Assembly: GCF_900220985.1 (NCBI RefSeq)
Contig: NZ_OCPC01000005.1
Coordinates: 248,001 to 312,000 of the forward strand
Direction of reading: 5' to 3'
Length of the DNA stretch: 64,000 nt
Source of the DNA: Parahoeflea halophila
Lineage (GTDB): Bacteria > Pseudomonadota > Alphaproteobacteria > Rhizobiales > Rhizobiaceae
Made by a program: the position numbers and the translations under genes
The notes under the pieces: generated by a model
The model's database searches: none
The model's input: only the letters and a program-made list of their open reading frames with translations
Told to the model about the DNA's origin: nothing
Shown here: piece after piece, positions 25,533 through 35,286 of the stretch
How positions within the stretch are numbered: position 1 is the stretch's first letter
How the letters are laid out: every line of letters starts with the position of its first letter

Positions 25533-27632
25533 ATGGCAGGTGATGCACATTACGAGGTAGACGGGTCTGTTGCCGTCATCACGATCAACAACCCACCGGT
25601 CAACGCCTTCGGATTCGACGTTCGGCGCGGCGTCATCGACGCCATGGATCGCGCCGAAGCCGATTCAGCCGTTACCGGTGTGGTTCTGACCGGCGGTGGC
25701 CGGACTTTCAGCGGCGGCGCCGACATCACCGAGTTCGGCAAGACGCCGCGTGAACCATCACTTGCGGATGTAAACACCCGCTGCGAAACCATGAGCAAAC
25801 CGGTAGTCGCAGCCATTCACGGCTTTGCCTTTGGCGGCGGGCTTGAAGTTTCGCTGTCCTGCCACGGCCGGATTGCGACGGCGGATGTCAAGCTTGGATT
25901 GCCCGAAGTCAAACTCGGCCTCATTCCAGGCGCCGGAGGCACCCAGCGACTGCCTCGCCTGATCGGTCCGGAAGCCGCGCTTGACGTCATTGTTCCTGGC
26001 AATCCGGTTTCCGCCGGGAAAGCCCTGAAGGTCGGCATTCTCGATCGCATTGCAGACAACGACCTTCTGGAAGACGCCAAGGCATTCGTGCGGGATCTTG
26101 CAGCCGGAGGCATGCCGACGGCGCTGCGGGATCGCGAAGACAAGCTGGAAGCGGCGCGCCAGGATCCATCTGGCTTCGATGCACATGCCGCCAAGCTGAC
26201 CAGGAAAGCGAAAGGGCTCGAAGCGCCGCATGCCTGCGTCCGCGCGGTGCGTCTGGCAATCGACACGCCCTTCGAGGAGGGGCTTGCAAAGGAACGCGAC
26301 ATCTTCATCGAGCTGATGAATGGAGAGCAGTCGAAAGCGCAGCGGCACCTGTTCTTCGCCGAGCGCGAGGCCAACAAGGTGCCCGGAATCGGCAAGGACG
26401 TGCGCCCGCGTGCTGTGAAGACCGCTGCCGTCATCGGCGCCGGAACCATGGGCGGCGGCATTGCCATGGCGCTGGCCAATGGCGGCATCCCTGTTACCAT
26501 CCTCGAAATGAGCCAGGAAGCGATCGACCGCGGCATGGCCGTCATCCGACGCAACTACGATACCTCGGTCAAACGCGGCTCGATTTCGGAAGCCGTGCGC
26601 GACGAAAGGCTGGCACGGCTTAGCACCACAACAAGCTACGAAGATATTGCAGACTGCGACCTGGTCATTGAAGCCGTGTTTGAGGAAATGTCGGTCAAGA
26701 AGGATGTCTTCGGCAAGCTGGACGAGGTGATGAAGCCGGGAGCGGTGCTGGCCAGCAACACCTCCTATCTGGATGTTGATGATATCGGCCAGATGACAAA
26801 GCGGCCTGCGGATGTTCTCGGCATGCATTTCTTCTCGCCTGCCAATGTGATGAAACTGCTGGAGATCGTCCGCGGCAAGGAAACCGCGCCGGATGTGATC
26901 GCCACGGCGCTGGCGCTCGGCAAGCAGATCGGCAAGGTGCCGGTTGTCGTCGGTGTCTGCCACGGCTTTGTCGGCAACCGCATGCTGTCGGCGCGCTCGT
27001 CGGAAAACGAGCCGCTGCTGCTCGAGGGCGCCTCGCCGTCCGATGTCGACAAGGCATTTCTCGATTTCGGCTTCTCCATGGGACCCTTTGCAATGGGCGA
27101 CCTTGCCGGGCTCGACATCGGCTGGCGCAACCGCAAATCGCTCGGACAGACCGCCGTGATCTTCGATGCGCTGTGTGAGGAGGGCCGCTTCGGCCAGAAA
27201 ACCGGCAAGGGGTTTTACAGCTACGAAGACGGTCCGCGCGATGCCAAGCCGGATCCGTGGGTTGACGGGCTGATCGCGGAGAAGGCCAAGGAACTCGGCG
27301 TCAACCGCCGCAGCATCGATGCCACCGAGATCATCGAACGCACCATCTACCCGATGATCAACGAGGGGGCACGGATCCTTGAGGAAGGCATTGCGCTGAG
27401 GCCCTCCGACATCGACATCGTCTGGATCAACGGCTATGCCTTCCCCGTCGGCAAGGGCGGCCCCATGTTCTGGGCCGAACAGGCGGGGCTGGCTCACATT
27501 GTCGAGCGGCTTGAATACTGGCATGGCAAGACCGGCAATGCGGTGTTCGAACCGGCAGCACTCTTGCGCAAGGCCGCGCAGTCGGGTCAATCGCTGGCGG
27601 CAGCGATGGCGGACAAGGACGGCCAGGCATGA
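25533..27632 (+). CDS. pimF: Bifunctional enoyl-CoA hydratase / 3-hydroxyacyl-CoA dehydrogenase (PimF-like)
   Basis: 699 residues from the ATG at 25533 (GGGAGAAGA). Residues 1-190 are a crotonase domain (G-G-G-R-T-F-S-G-G-A-D-I-T-E-F, F-A-F-G-G-G-L-E, and the catalytic-loop region L-P-E-V-K-L-G-L-I-P-G-A-G-G-T-Q-R-L). A 3-hydroxyacyl-CoA dehydrogenase follows, with NAD loop V-I-G-A-G-T-M-G-G-G-I, catalytic F-F-S-P-A-N-V-M-K-L-L-E-I-V and the C-terminal helical domain. It carries out the hydration and second oxidation of beta-oxidation. The order pimF-A-B-C-D is that of the Rhodopseudomonas palustris dicarboxylate operon. It overlaps pimA by 4 bases. Confidence 0.9.
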   Translation: MAGDAHYEVDGSVAVITINNPPVNAFGFDVRRGVIDAMDRAEADSAVTGVVLTGGGRTFSGGADITEFGKTPREPSLADVNTRCETMSKPVVAAIHGFAFGGGLEVSLSCHGRIATADVKLGLPEVKLGLIPGAGGTQRLPRLIGPEAALDVIVPGNPVSAGKALKVGILDRIADNDLLEDAKAFVRDLAAGGMPTALRDREDKLEAARQDPSGFDAHAAKLTRKAKGLEAPHACVRAVRLAIDTPFEEGLAKERDIFIELMNGEQSKAQRHLFFAEREANKVPGIGKDVRPRAVKTAAVIGAGTMGGGIAMALANGGIPVTILEMSQEAIDRGMAVIRRNYDTSVKRGSISEAVRDERLARLSTTTSYEDIADCDLVIEAVFEEMSVKKDVFGKLDEVMKPGAVLASNTSYLDVDDIGQMTKRPADVLGMHFFSPANVMKLLEIVRGKETAPDVIATALALGKQIGKVPVVVGVCHGFVGNRMLSARSSENEPLLLEGASPSDVDKAFLDFGFSMGPFAMGDLAGLDIGWRNRKSLGQTAVIFDALCEEGRFGQKTGKGFYSYEDGPRDAKPDPWVDGLIAEKAKELGVNRRSIDATEIIERTIYPMINEGARILEEGIALRPSDIDIVWINGYAFPVGKGGPMFWAEQAGLAHIVERLEYWHGKTGNAVFEPAALLRKAAQSGQSLAAAMADKDGQA

Positions 27633-29299
27633 CTGCCGGGCGTCATGCCTGGGAGAAGTCCTATCCGGACAACATGAGATGGGATTCGCCGATCGTGACG
27701 GCGACTCTTCCGGCGCTGCTGGACGAGGCCGTTGCCGATTGTCCGGATCAGACCGTGCTCGGATTCCGCGACTGGTCGATGAGCTATGCCGGCTTGCGGG
27801 ACGAGGCGGAAGCCTTTGCCTCGGCGCTGATGGCGGCGGGCCTTGCCAAGGACCAGACCGTCGCCCTGTTCCTGCCCAACACGCCCTACCATCCGATCAC
27901 GTTCTTCGGCGCCTTGAAGGCCGGCGCGCGGCTTGCACACATGTCACCGCTCGACGCGCCACGGGAACTGGCGCACAAGCTCACCGATTCGGGCGCCCGC
28001 ACCATCGTCACCACCAATCTCGCCGGCATGCTCGAGGGCGCGATCAAGCTGATGGAGGCCGGACTGGCCGACCGCGTCATTGTCGGCGACGATGCCCGCT
28101 TCGGTGGCGACATTCCGACGCGCGAAGCCATTCCCGAGCGGGACGACGTGGTCAGGCTGGATGTCTTCTGTGCCGACGCACAGGCTCCGTCGGCCTGGCC
28201 GGAGATTGATGAAGGCGACATAGCGCTGCTGCAATATACCGGAGGCACCACCGGCCCCGCCAAGGGAGCGATGCTGACCCACACCAATCTGACCGCCGCC
28301 GTGGCCAGTTACGACGTCTGGTTCGAAGCGCTCTACGGCAGTGCAGGGCCGCGTGAAAAGGTCCTCTGCGTCCTGCCGCTGTTTCACATCTATGCGCTCA
28401 CGACAGTCCTGTTGCTGTGCGTCAAGCGGCGGGGCGAAATCGTGCTACACTTGCGGTTCGACCCGACACAGGTGCTCAGCGATATCCAGTCGAAGCAGAT
28501 CACCTCATTCCCGGGCGTGCCGACAATGTGGATAGCGCTTGCCAACCATCCTGAGCTGATGAAGACCGACCTTTCCTCGCTCAAGCGCTGCTCGTCGGGT
28601 GGCGCGCCCCTGCCCGTCGAGGTCGGGCAACGCTTCGAGGGACTGACCGGCCAGCGCCTGGCAGGAGGCTGGGGCATGACGGAAACGTCGCCTGCGGGAA
28701 CCAACCTGCTTCCCTTTGGCGAAGCCAAGCCCGGTTCCATTGGCATGCCGCTGCCCGGTGTCGAGCTGCAGATCGTTTCGCTGGAGGATCCGCACCAGGT
28801 GCTTTCGGCCGGCGAAGTCGGCGAATTGCGCGTCCGCGGCAAGAATGTGACAGCCGGATACTGGAACCAGCCGGAGGAAAACGAGGCGGCCTTTGCCGAC
28901 GGGTTCTTCCTCACCGGCGATGTCGGCTACATGGCCGAGGACGGCTATTTCTACATTGTCGACCGCAAGAAGGACATGATCCTGTCGAGCGGCTTCAACG
29001 TCTACCCGCAGATGATCGAACAGGCAATCTACGAGCATCCGGCTGTCGGCGAATGCATCGTGATCGGAATCGCTGACGAATACCGCGGCGAAGCCGCAAA
29101 GGCGTTCATCACGCTGAAGCCGGGAGCAGAGCCATTCACGCTGGAAGAGCTTGTCACCTTTCTGGAGGACCGGATCGGGCGTCACGAATTGCCCGCGGCG
29201 CTCGAGTTCAGAGACGAGCTTCCGAAGACTTCCGTCGGCAAGTTGTCGCGCAAGGAGTTGCGCGACATGGAGAAAGGCAAATTATCAGCCGCCGAGTGA
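27629..29299 (+). CDS. pimA: Acyl-CoA ligase, dicarboxylate-CoA ligase type (PimA-like)
   Basis: 556 residues, an AMP-forming adenylating enzyme: P-loop Y-T-G-G-T-T-G-P-A-K-G-A, G-W-G-M-T-E-T-S-P-A, the L-T-G-D-V-G-Y-M hinge region, D-R-K-K-D-M-I, and the catalytic Lys in K-T-S-V-G-K-L-S-R-K near the C-terminus. It activates a carboxylic acid with ATP and CoA. Within this family the N-terminus and operon position fit PimA, the dicarboxylate (C6-C14) CoA ligase, better than a generic long-chain ligase. It overlaps the pimF stop codon (ATGA). Confidence 0.88.
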   Translation: MTAGRHAWEKSYPDNMRWDSPIVTATLPALLDEAVADCPDQTVLGFRDWSMSYAGLRDEAEAFASALMAAGLAKDQTVALFLPNTPYHPITFFGALKAGARLAHMSPLDAPRELAHKLTDSGARTIVTTNLAGMLEGAIKLMEAGLADRVIVGDDARFGGDIPTREAIPERDDVVRLDVFCADAQAPSAWPEIDEGDIALLQYTGGTTGPAKGAMLTHTNLTAAVASYDVWFEALYGSAGPREKVLCVLPLFHIYALTTVLLLCVKRRGEIVLHLRFDPTQVLSDIQSKQITSFPGVPTMWIALANHPELMKTDLSSLKRCSSGGAPLPVEVGQRFEGLTGQRLAGGWGMTETSPAGTNLLPFGEAKPGSIGMPLPGVELQIVSLEDPHQVLSAGEVGELRVRGKNVTAGYWNQPEENEAAFADGFFLTGDVGYMAEDGYFYIVDRKKDMILSSGFNVYPQMIEQAIYEHPAVGECIVIGIADEYRGEAAKAFITLKPGAEPFTLEELVTFLEDRIGRHELPAALEFRDELPKTSVGKLSRKELRDMEKGKLSAAE

Positions 29300-29332
29300 C
29301 GAAAAACACCAGACACAATGAAGGAAAATACA

Positions 29333-30517
29333 ATGCAGGATGCAGTCATCGTTTCAACCGCACGCACGCCGATCGGCAAGGCCTTCCGGGGCGGGCTGAA
29401 TGACACCGACGGCGCGACACTCGGCGCCCATGCGATCAAGCACGCCGTAGAGCGGGCCGGGATCGAACCGGGCGAAGTCGAAGACGTGATCATGGGCTGC
29501 GCCTTGCAGCAGGGCACGACCGGCGGCAATGTTGCCCGCCAGGCCCTTGTGCGCGCCGGCTTGCCGGTCACGGTATCCGGCGCCACCATCGACCGGCAAT
29601 GCTCCTCGGGCCTGCAGGCAATTGCCGTTGCCTCCCGCTCGATCCAGCTCGACGGCGTTCCGGTGGCGATTGGCGGCGGGCTTGAATCGGTCAGCTTGGT
29701 GCAAAACGAGCACATGAATGCGTTTCACCGCCATGACCGCTGGCTGATGCAGCACAAGCCCGACATCTACATGCCGATGATCGATACAGCCGAGACCGTC
29801 GGCAAGCGCTACGGCATCAGCCGTGACGCCCAGGACCAGTATGCACTGGAAAGCCAGCGGCGCACCGCCGCGGCTATGGAAGCGGGCCGCTTTGACGCGG
29901 AAATCGTGCCGATCAGCACGACCATGGCGGTGATGGACAAGGTGACCAAAGAGGTCTCCTACAAGGAAGTGACGATCGAGGCCGACGAAGGTCCGCGGCC
30001 GCAGACAACGCTGGACGCACTGGCGGGCCTCGCCCCGGTGCGCGGCGAAGGCGCACTGATCACGGCCGGCAATGCCAGCCAGCTATCGGACGGCGCCTCG
30101 GCCTGTGTGGTCATGAACGCCAAGCTCGCCGAACAGAAGGGCCTTGAAGCAATGGGAGCACTGCGCGGCTTCGTGGTCGCAGGCACCGAACCCGACGAGA
30201 TGGGAATCGGTCCGGTTTTCGCCATTCCGCGCCTGCTGGAGCGCGCGGGCCTGAAGATAGGCGACATCGGACTTTGGGAACTCAACGAGGCCTTTGCGGT
30301 GCAGGTTATCTACTGCCGAGACAAGCTGGGCATTGATCCGGAGAAGCTCAACGTCAACGGCGGCAGCATTGCGGTTGGCCATCCCTACGGCATGACCGGC
30401 GCCCGGCTCTCAGGCCATGTGCTGATCGAAGGCAAGCGGCGCGGCGCCAAATACGGTGTCGTGACCATGTGTGTGGGCGGCGGCATGGGTGCTGCCGGTC
30501 TTTTCGAGATTTTCTGA
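29333..30517 (+). CDS. pimB: Acetyl-CoA acyltransferase (thiolase, PimB-like)
   Basis: 394 residues from the ATG at 29333 (AAGGAAAATACA before it). Thiolase landmarks are present: active-site Cys in [35 protein letters not shown] with catalytic His, and the C-terminal [11 protein letters not shown] Cys. It cleaves 3-oxoacyl-CoA to acetyl-CoA and a shortened acyl-CoA, completing each beta-oxidation turn. It lies between the ligase and the acyl-CoA dehydrogenase genes. Confidence 0.92.
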   Translation: MQDAVIVSTARTPIGKAFRGGLNDTDGATLGAHAIKHAVERAGIEPGEVEDVIMGCALQQGTTGGNVARQALVRAGLPVTVSGATIDRQCSSGLQAIAVASRSIQLDGVPVAIGGGLESVSLVQNEHMNAFHRHDRWLMQHKPDIYMPMIDTAETVGKRYGISRDAQDQYALESQRRTAAAMEAGRFDAEIVPISTTMAVMDKVTKEVSYKEVTIEADEGPRPQTTLDALAGLAPVRGEGALITAGNASQLSDGASACVVMNAKLAEQKGLEAMGALRGFVVAGTEPDEMGIGPVFAIPRLLERAGLKIGDIGLWELNEAFAVQVIYCRDKLGIDPEKLNVNGGSIAVGHPYGMTGARLSGHVLIEGKRRGAKYGVVTMCVGGGMGAAGLFEIF

Positions 30518-30528
30518 GGAGCCAGGCG

Positions 30529-31731
30529 ATGGATTTGAGATTTACAGAGGACGAGCTGGCGTTTCGCGACGAGGTCCGCAGCTTTTTCCGGCAGGCGCTT
30601 CCTGCCAGCATTCGCGACAACATTGTCGCCGGGCGCCACACCAGCAAGGAAGAGCTGGTCACGTGGACGCGGATCCTGCACGACAAGGGGTGGGCGGTGC
30701 CACACTGGCCGGTCGAGCATGGCGGCACCGGATGGAGCCCGATCAAGCAATACATCTATCTCGAGGAAATGAGCCAGGCCCCGGCGCCGGCGCCGCTGGC
30801 GTTTGGCGTCAACATGGTGGGCCCTGTGATCTACACTTTCGGCAGCGAGGCTCAGAAGAACCGCTTCCTGCCGCGTATCGCGACGCTGGAAGACTGGTGG
30901 TGCCAGGGCTTCTCCGAACCCGGCTCGGGCTCGGACCTCGCATCGCTGAAAACCCGCGCCGTGCGTGACGGCGATCACTACATCGTCAATGGCCAAAAGA
31001 CCTGGACCACGCTGGCCCAGTATGCCGACTGGATCTTCTGCCTGGTGCGCACCGATCCGGAGGCCCGCAAGCAGTCCGGCATCTCGTTCCTGCTGGTCGA
31101 CATGAAGACGCCCGGCATCACCGTACGCCCGATCCAGACCATCGACGGCGGCCACGAGGTCAATGAGGTGTTCTTCGACGATGTCCGGGTTCCGGTCGAA
31201 AACCTGGTCGGCGAGGAGAACAAGGGCTGGAACTATGCGAAGTTCCTGCTCGGCAACGAGCGCGTCAACATTGCCCGCGTCGGTGTCTCGAAGGAGCGCA
31301 TCCGGCGGATCAAGGAGCTGGCGGCAAAACAGCGTGTGGGAGGCGAGCGCATGATCGACCAGCCGGAATTTCGCGAAAAGGTGGCTGCGGTCGAGGTGCG
31401 CCTGAAAGCGCTCGAGATGACCCAGCTGCGGGTGCTTGCCGGTGAGGCGAAACGCGAGAAAGGCACCCAGGACCCGGCCAGTTCCATTCTGAAGATCAAG
31501 GGCTCGGAGATCCAGCAGGCAACGACCGAGCTGCTGATGGATGTCGTCGGCCCCTATGCCATGCCCTACCAGCCGGAGGAGGCGATCGATGGCCGCAACG
31601 AGCCGGATATCGGTCCGGACTGGGCCTCGACCATAGCGCCGGCCTATTTCAATACGCGCAAGGTCTCGATCTACGGCGGGTCCAACGAGATCCAGAAGAA
31701 CATCATCGCCAAGGCCATTCTCGGGCTTTAG
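30529..31731 (+). CDS. pimC: Acyl-CoA dehydrogenase, large subunit type (PimC-like)
   Basis: 400 residues from the ATG at 30529 (GAGGAGCCAGG). FAD acyl-CoA dehydrogenase motifs are seen: W-W-C-Q-G-F-S-E-P-G-S-G-S-D-L-A-S-L (flavin loop), D-G-D-H-Y-I-V-N-G-Q-K-T-W-T-T and the C-terminal Y-G-G-S-N-E-I-Q-K-N-I-I-A-K. In R. palustris PimC and PimD form the heteromeric pimeloyl-CoA dehydrogenase; this gene and the next have the same relation and order. It introduces the 2,3-double bond, passing electrons to ETF. Confidence 0.9.
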   Translation: MDLRFTEDELAFRDEVRSFFRQALPASIRDNIVAGRHTSKEELVTWTRILHDKGWAVPHWPVEHGGTGWSPIKQYIYLEEMSQAPAPAPLAFGVNMVGPVIYTFGSEAQKNRFLPRIATLEDWWCQGFSEPGSGSDLASLKTRAVRDGDHYIVNGQKTWTTLAQYADWIFCLVRTDPEARKQSGISFLLVDMKTPGITVRPIQTIDGGHEVNEVFFDDVRVPVENLVGEENKGWNYAKFLLGNERVNIARVGVSKERIRRIKELAAKQRVGGERMIDQPEFREKVAAVEVRLKALEMTQLRVLAGEAKREKGTQDPASSILKIKGSEIQQATTELLMDVVGPYAMPYQPEEAIDGRNEPDIGPDWASTIAPAYFNTRKVSIYGGSNEIQKNIIAKAILGL

Positions 31732-31809
31732 CACGAAAGAGTATCCGGGCCCCGGCAGCGGCGCCCCCAATTCGACACCGGGCCGCCGGCAAGTCGGGAG
31801 AACGACACA

Positions 31810-32964
31810 ATGGATTTTGACCTTTCCGAAGAACAGACCATGCTCAAGGACAGCGTGGAGCGGCTGCTCGCGGACCAGTACGGTTTCGAGGCGCGCAAGA
31901 AGCACGGCGCCGGCAAGGCCGGCTACAGCGACAGGATGTGGCAGCAATATGCGGAACTCGGCCTTCTGGCCCTGCCTTTCGCCGAGGAGGATGGCGGCAT
32001 CGGCGGTGGTGCCACCGAAACCATGCTCGTGATGGAGGCCTTCGGGAAGGCGCTGATCCTCGAGCCGTATTTTGCCAGCATCATCCTCGCCGGCGGCGTG
32101 CTGCGGCATGCCGGCAATGGCGAGCAAAAGGCAGCACTCATCCCGGCGATGGCCGAAGGCGGGCTGAAGATTGCTTTCGCCTGCGCCGAACCGCAGGGCC
32201 GCTATGATCTGTTCGATGTCGAGACCACCGCCAGAAAGGACGGCGATGGATGGGTGATCGACGGCAAGAAGGCACTGGTGCTGCACGGTGACAGCGCAGA
32301 CAAGCTGATCGTGTCCGCGCGGACATCTGGAAACGCGCGCGATGAAGACGGGATCTCGCTGTTCATCATCGATGCCGACGCCGAGGGCGTGTCGCGCAAC
32401 GGCTACCCGACACAGGACGGGTTGCGCGCCGCCGAGATCACGCTGCAGTCGGTCAAGGCTGGTCCGGACGCGCTGATCGGCAGCAAGGGGACAGCCTGGC
32501 CGGTGATCTCGCGAGTCGCCGACGAAGCCATCGCCGCGCTGTGCGCCGAAGCCGTCGGGTGCTTCGAGAAGATGCACGAGCTTACGCTCGAGTACCTGAA
32601 GACCCGCAGCCAGTTCGGCACCACCATCGGCTCGTTCCAGGCGCTGCAGCACCGGGCGGTCGACATGTTTGTCGAGCTCGAACAGTCCCGCTCGATGACG
32701 ATGTACGCCAGCATGCTGGCAACGGGTGACGATGCGGTCGAACGGGCCAGAGCTGTGTCGGCGGCGAAGGTTCAGATCGGCGAGTCCGCGAAGATTATCG
32801 GCCGCGAGGCTGTGCAGCTGCATGGCGGTGTCGGGATGACCATGGAATATGCCATCGGTCACTACTTCAAGCGCACCACCATGCTCGACATTCTCTTCGG
32901 AGACGCCAACCACCACCTCAAACGGCTTGCGCAACTGGACGGCCTGATCCGGGAAGACAGTTGA
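31810..32964 (+). CDS. pimD: Acyl-CoA dehydrogenase, small subunit type (PimD-like)
   Basis: 384 residues, GGGAGAACGACACA before the ATG. It opens M-D-F-D-L-S-E-E-Q-T-M-L-K-D-S-V-E-R-L and has R-S-Q-F-G-T-T-I-G-S-F-Q-A-L-Q-H-R and V-Q-L-H-G-G-V-G-M-T-M-E-Y. The flavin-loop segment is divergent (C-A-E-P-Q-G-R-Y-D-L), as in PimD-type partners that form a pair with a PimC-type subunit. It probably forms the medium-chain dicarboxyl-CoA dehydrogenase with the previous gene product. The 78-base gap after pimC is GC-rich with an imperfect hairpin. Confidence 0.88.
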   Translation: MDFDLSEEQTMLKDSVERLLADQYGFEARKKHGAGKAGYSDRMWQQYAELGLLALPFAEEDGGIGGGATETMLVMEAFGKALILEPYFASIILAGGVLRHAGNGEQKAALIPAMAEGGLKIAFACAEPQGRYDLFDVETTARKDGDGWVIDGKKALVLHGDSADKLIVSARTSGNARDEDGISLFIIDADAEGVSRNGYPTQDGLRAAEITLQSVKAGPDALIGSKGTAWPVISRVADEAIAALCAEAVGCFEKMHELTLEYLKTRSQFGTTIGSFQALQHRAVDMFVELEQSRSMTMYASMLATGDDAVERARAVSAAKVQIGESAKIIGREAVQLHGGVGMTMEYAIGHYFKRTTMLDILFGDANHHLKRLAQLDGLIREDS

Positions 32965-33000
32965 GGGGTCGAGCCACGGTAGCTGGGAGGACACCGCGCT

Positions 33001-33771
33001 ATGGATGCATCAATGCCATTCTCGCTTGAAGGCAAGATTGCCGTCATCACCGGTTCAAGCCGCGGCATAGGCCGGGCGACGGCTGAAACCATGGCGCGGC
33101 TCGGCGCCAAGGTCGTCGTCTCCAGCCGCACCGCCGAAGCCTGCGAACCGGTGGCCAAAGCCATCCGCGCCGAAGGTGGCGAGGCGGCTGTCGTGGCCTG
33201 CAACATCTCGCGCAAAGGCGAGGTCGAAGGTCTCATCGCCAGCACGGAAAAACTCTACGGCGCCCCGGATATCCTTGTCTGCAACGCCGCCGTCAATCCG
33301 GTCTATGGTCCGCTTGCAGAGCTGTCGGACGAAGCCTTCGACAAGATCATGGGCTCGAACGTCAAGAGCAACCTCTGGCTCTGCAACCGGGTGATTCCGG
33401 CGATGAAGCAGAAAGGCGGCGGCGCCATTGTCATCGTCTCCTCGATTGCCGGGATCCAGGGCAATTCGGTGATCGGCGGCTACGGCATTTCGAAAGCCGC
33501 CGATTTTGCCCTGGCGCGCAACCTGGCTGTTGAACACGGCCCCGACAATGTGCGGGTCAACTGCATCGCTCCGGGGCTGGTGAAAACCGATTTTGCCCGC
33601 GCCCTGTGGGAAGACGAGGACAATCTGAATCAGCGCACAGGGACCACGCCGCTCAGGCGGATCGGCCTGCCCGAGGAAATCGGCCCGGTCGCCGCGTTCC
33701 TCGCGTCTGCTGCCGCCAGCTTCATCACCGGACAAGTCATTGTCGCCGATGGCGGCGTCACCATCGCCTGA
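33001..33771 (+). CDS. SDR-family oxidoreductase of the pim-like operon
   Basis: 256 residues, GGGAGG 10 bases before the ATG. Classical SDR: T-G-S-S-R-G-I-G nucleotide loop, C-N-A-A-V-N-P-V, catalytic Ser in I-V-S-S-I-A-G, Y-G-I-S-K, and the C-terminal G-Q-V-I-V-A-D-G-G-V-T-I-A. It resembles the 3-oxoacyl reductase/DHRS4-like group. It is 36 bases after pimD and 23 before the zinc-free reductase, so it is operonic. It may reduce or oxidise a hydroxyl on a side-chain-substituted acyl-CoA; substrate not evident. Confidence 0.87.
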   Translation: MDASMPFSLEGKIAVITGSSRGIGRATAETMARLGAKVVVSSRTAEACEPVAKAIRAEGGEAAVVACNISRKGEVEGLIASTEKLYGAPDILVCNAAVNPVYGPLAELSDEAFDKIMGSNVKSNLWLCNRVIPAMKQKGGGAIVIVSSIAGIQGNSVIGGYGISKAADFALARNLAVEHGPDNVRVNCIAPGLVKTDFARALWEDEDNLNQRTGTTPLRRIGLPEEIGPVAAFLASAAASFITGQVIVADGGVTIA

Positions 33772-33794
33772 ACCGCCCCTGAAAGGAACACACC

Positions 33795-34844
33795 ATGCCT
33801 GATCAAATGCAGCGGATCGTGCTTGCCAAGCGCCCCGAAGGCCAACCCACCCGGGAGAATTTCCGTCTCGAGACCGTGGCAATGCCATCGCCCGGCGAGG
33901 GCGAAGTGTTACTCAAGGTCCTTTATATGTCGCTCGATCCCTATATGCGCGGTCGGATGGATGACGCCAAATCCTATTCGGCGCCAGTGGCAATCGACGA
34001 ACAGATGGGCGGTGGAGCAGTCGGCGAGGTCATTGAAAGCCGCTCCTCGCGATTCAATCCCGGCGACATTGCCATGGGCATGTTCGGCTGGGGCAGCCAT
34101 GGAGTGGTTGCAGCCAGCGAGCTGAGAAAGATCGATGCCGGTGTGGCGCCGGTTTCCACCTCGCTTGGCGTGCTCGGCATGCCAGGATTTACCGGCTGGT
34201 ACGGTTTCAACGAAATCGGCAAGCCGAAGGCCGGCGAAACGCTGGTCGTGGGCGCTGCTACCGGTCCGGTTGGGTCAATGGTCGGCCAATTGGCCAAGCA
34301 GAAAGGCCTTCGTGCCATCGGTATTGCCGGCGGGGCAGACAAATGCGCCTATGCGGTCGAAGAGCTCGGTTTTGATGCCTGCATCGATCACCGTGCCACA
34401 AGCGACGCCAAGGCGCTGCGCAAGGAGCTTTCCGAGGCCTGCCCGGACGGGATCGACATCTATTTCGAAAACATCGCCGGCATGACGCTTGAAGCAGTGT
34501 TGCCGATGATGAATGTCGGCGGACGGATTCCGCTGTGTGGCATGATCGCCTGGTACAATTCCGGCGCGCTCGGTGCCGGGGAAACATCCGGTCCTGATCG
34601 CCTGCCCAAGGCCTGGCGGACCATCCTCGTCAACCGGCTGACGGTGGGCGGTTTCATCATCTCCGATCACTTCGACCGCTTCGCCGATTTCCTCGCAGAG
34701 GTCGGCCCTCTTGTTGGCAACGGCAAGATCGCCTATCGCGAGGACGTGACCGAGGGGCTGGAGAACGCACCTGATGCCTTCATCCGCATGCTCGGCGGCA
34801 AGAACTTCGGCAAGACGATCGTAAAGGTTGGCGACGCCGGGTGA
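33795..34844 (+). CDS. NADP-dependent oxidoreductase, zinc-free MDR (CurA/leukotriene B4 dehydrogenase-like)
   Basis: 349 residues, GAAAGGAACACACC before the ATG. It has the CurA-type pattern: L-Y-M-S-L-D-P-Y-M-R-G-R-M near the N-terminus, G-M-F-G-W-G-S-H, G-M-P-G-F-T-G-W-Y-G-F, the nucleotide region G-A-A-T-G-P-V-G-S-M-V-G-Q-L-A, and no structural-zinc cysteine cluster. Such enzymes reduce C=C bonds next to a carbonyl with NADPH. As the last gene of the pim-like operon it could remove double bonds that block beta-oxidation. Substrate is inferred only from context. Confidence 0.88.
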   Translation: MPDQMQRIVLAKRPEGQPTRENFRLETVAMPSPGEGEVLLKVLYMSLDPYMRGRMDDAKSYSAPVAIDEQMGGGAVGEVIESRSSRFNPGDIAMGMFGWGSHGVVAASELRKIDAGVAPVSTSLGVLGMPGFTGWYGFNEIGKPKAGETLVVGAATGPVGSMVGQLAKQKGLRAIGIAGGADKCAYAVEELGFDACIDHRATSDAKALRKELSEACPDGIDIYFENIAGMTLEAVLPMMNVGGRIPLCGMIAWYNSGALGAGETSGPDRLPKAWRTILVNRLTVGGFIISDHFDRFADFLAEVGPLVGNGKIAYREDVTEGLENAPDAFIRMLGGKNFGKTIVKVGDAG

Positions 34845-34926
34845 TCTGCCTTTGAGACCACGAAAGCACCGCCCCGGGTGAGACAATGCGTCGGGGCCGG
34901 TGTGGTTGCTGACCGCCAAGGCGCCT

Positions 34927-35256
34927 TTAATGGGTGGCCGAATCTGAGAGCATGTTAAGAACGAGCACACCGGCGACGATCAGTGCAATGCCGATATAGG
35001 CATAAAGGTCCAGCTTCTGGCCAAACAGCACGATGCCGAAGAGCGTGACCAGTGCCACTCCGGCCCCGGACCAAATCGCATAGGCGATGCCGACCGGAAC
35101 GGTCTTGAGAACGATCGCAAGCAGGTAGAGCGAGATGGCGTAACCGATGATCGAGATGCTGCCATAGTCCCATCTGGTAAAGCCCTCGGAAGCCTTGAGC
35201 GCAGTGGTGGCGATGACTTCGCCAAAGATTGCCATACCAAGAAACAGCCAAGGCAT
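34927..35256 (-). CDS. Small multidrug resistance (SMR) efflux protein
   Basis: 109 residues with four membrane helices, normal SMR length. The essential Glu lies in helix 1 (F-G-E-V-I-A-T-T-A-L-K), with the Y-A-I-W-S-G-A-G and L-F-G-Q-K-L-D motifs typical of EmrE/QacE. It exports lipophilic cations or guanidinium-like compounds using proton motive force. It lies 30 bases downstream of a TetR gene on the same strand, so the two form a self-regulated efflux unit. It is convergent with the pim operon. Confidence 0.92.
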   Translation of the reverse strand: MPWLFLGMAIFGEVIATTALKASEGFTRWDYGSISIIGYAISLYLLAIVLKTVPVGIAYAIWSGAGVALVTLFGIVLFGQKLDLYAYIGIALIVAGVLVLNMLSDSATH

Positions 35257-35286
35257 CTCATTGCCCTCCTTTGCCGGGGTGTGAAT

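Noticed and set aside
30385-32994. Very long open frame on the minus strand opposite the acyl-CoA dehydrogenase genes
   Set aside because: It is antisense to two clear genes, has no recognisable domain, and is explained by GC-rich codon bias leaving few stops.
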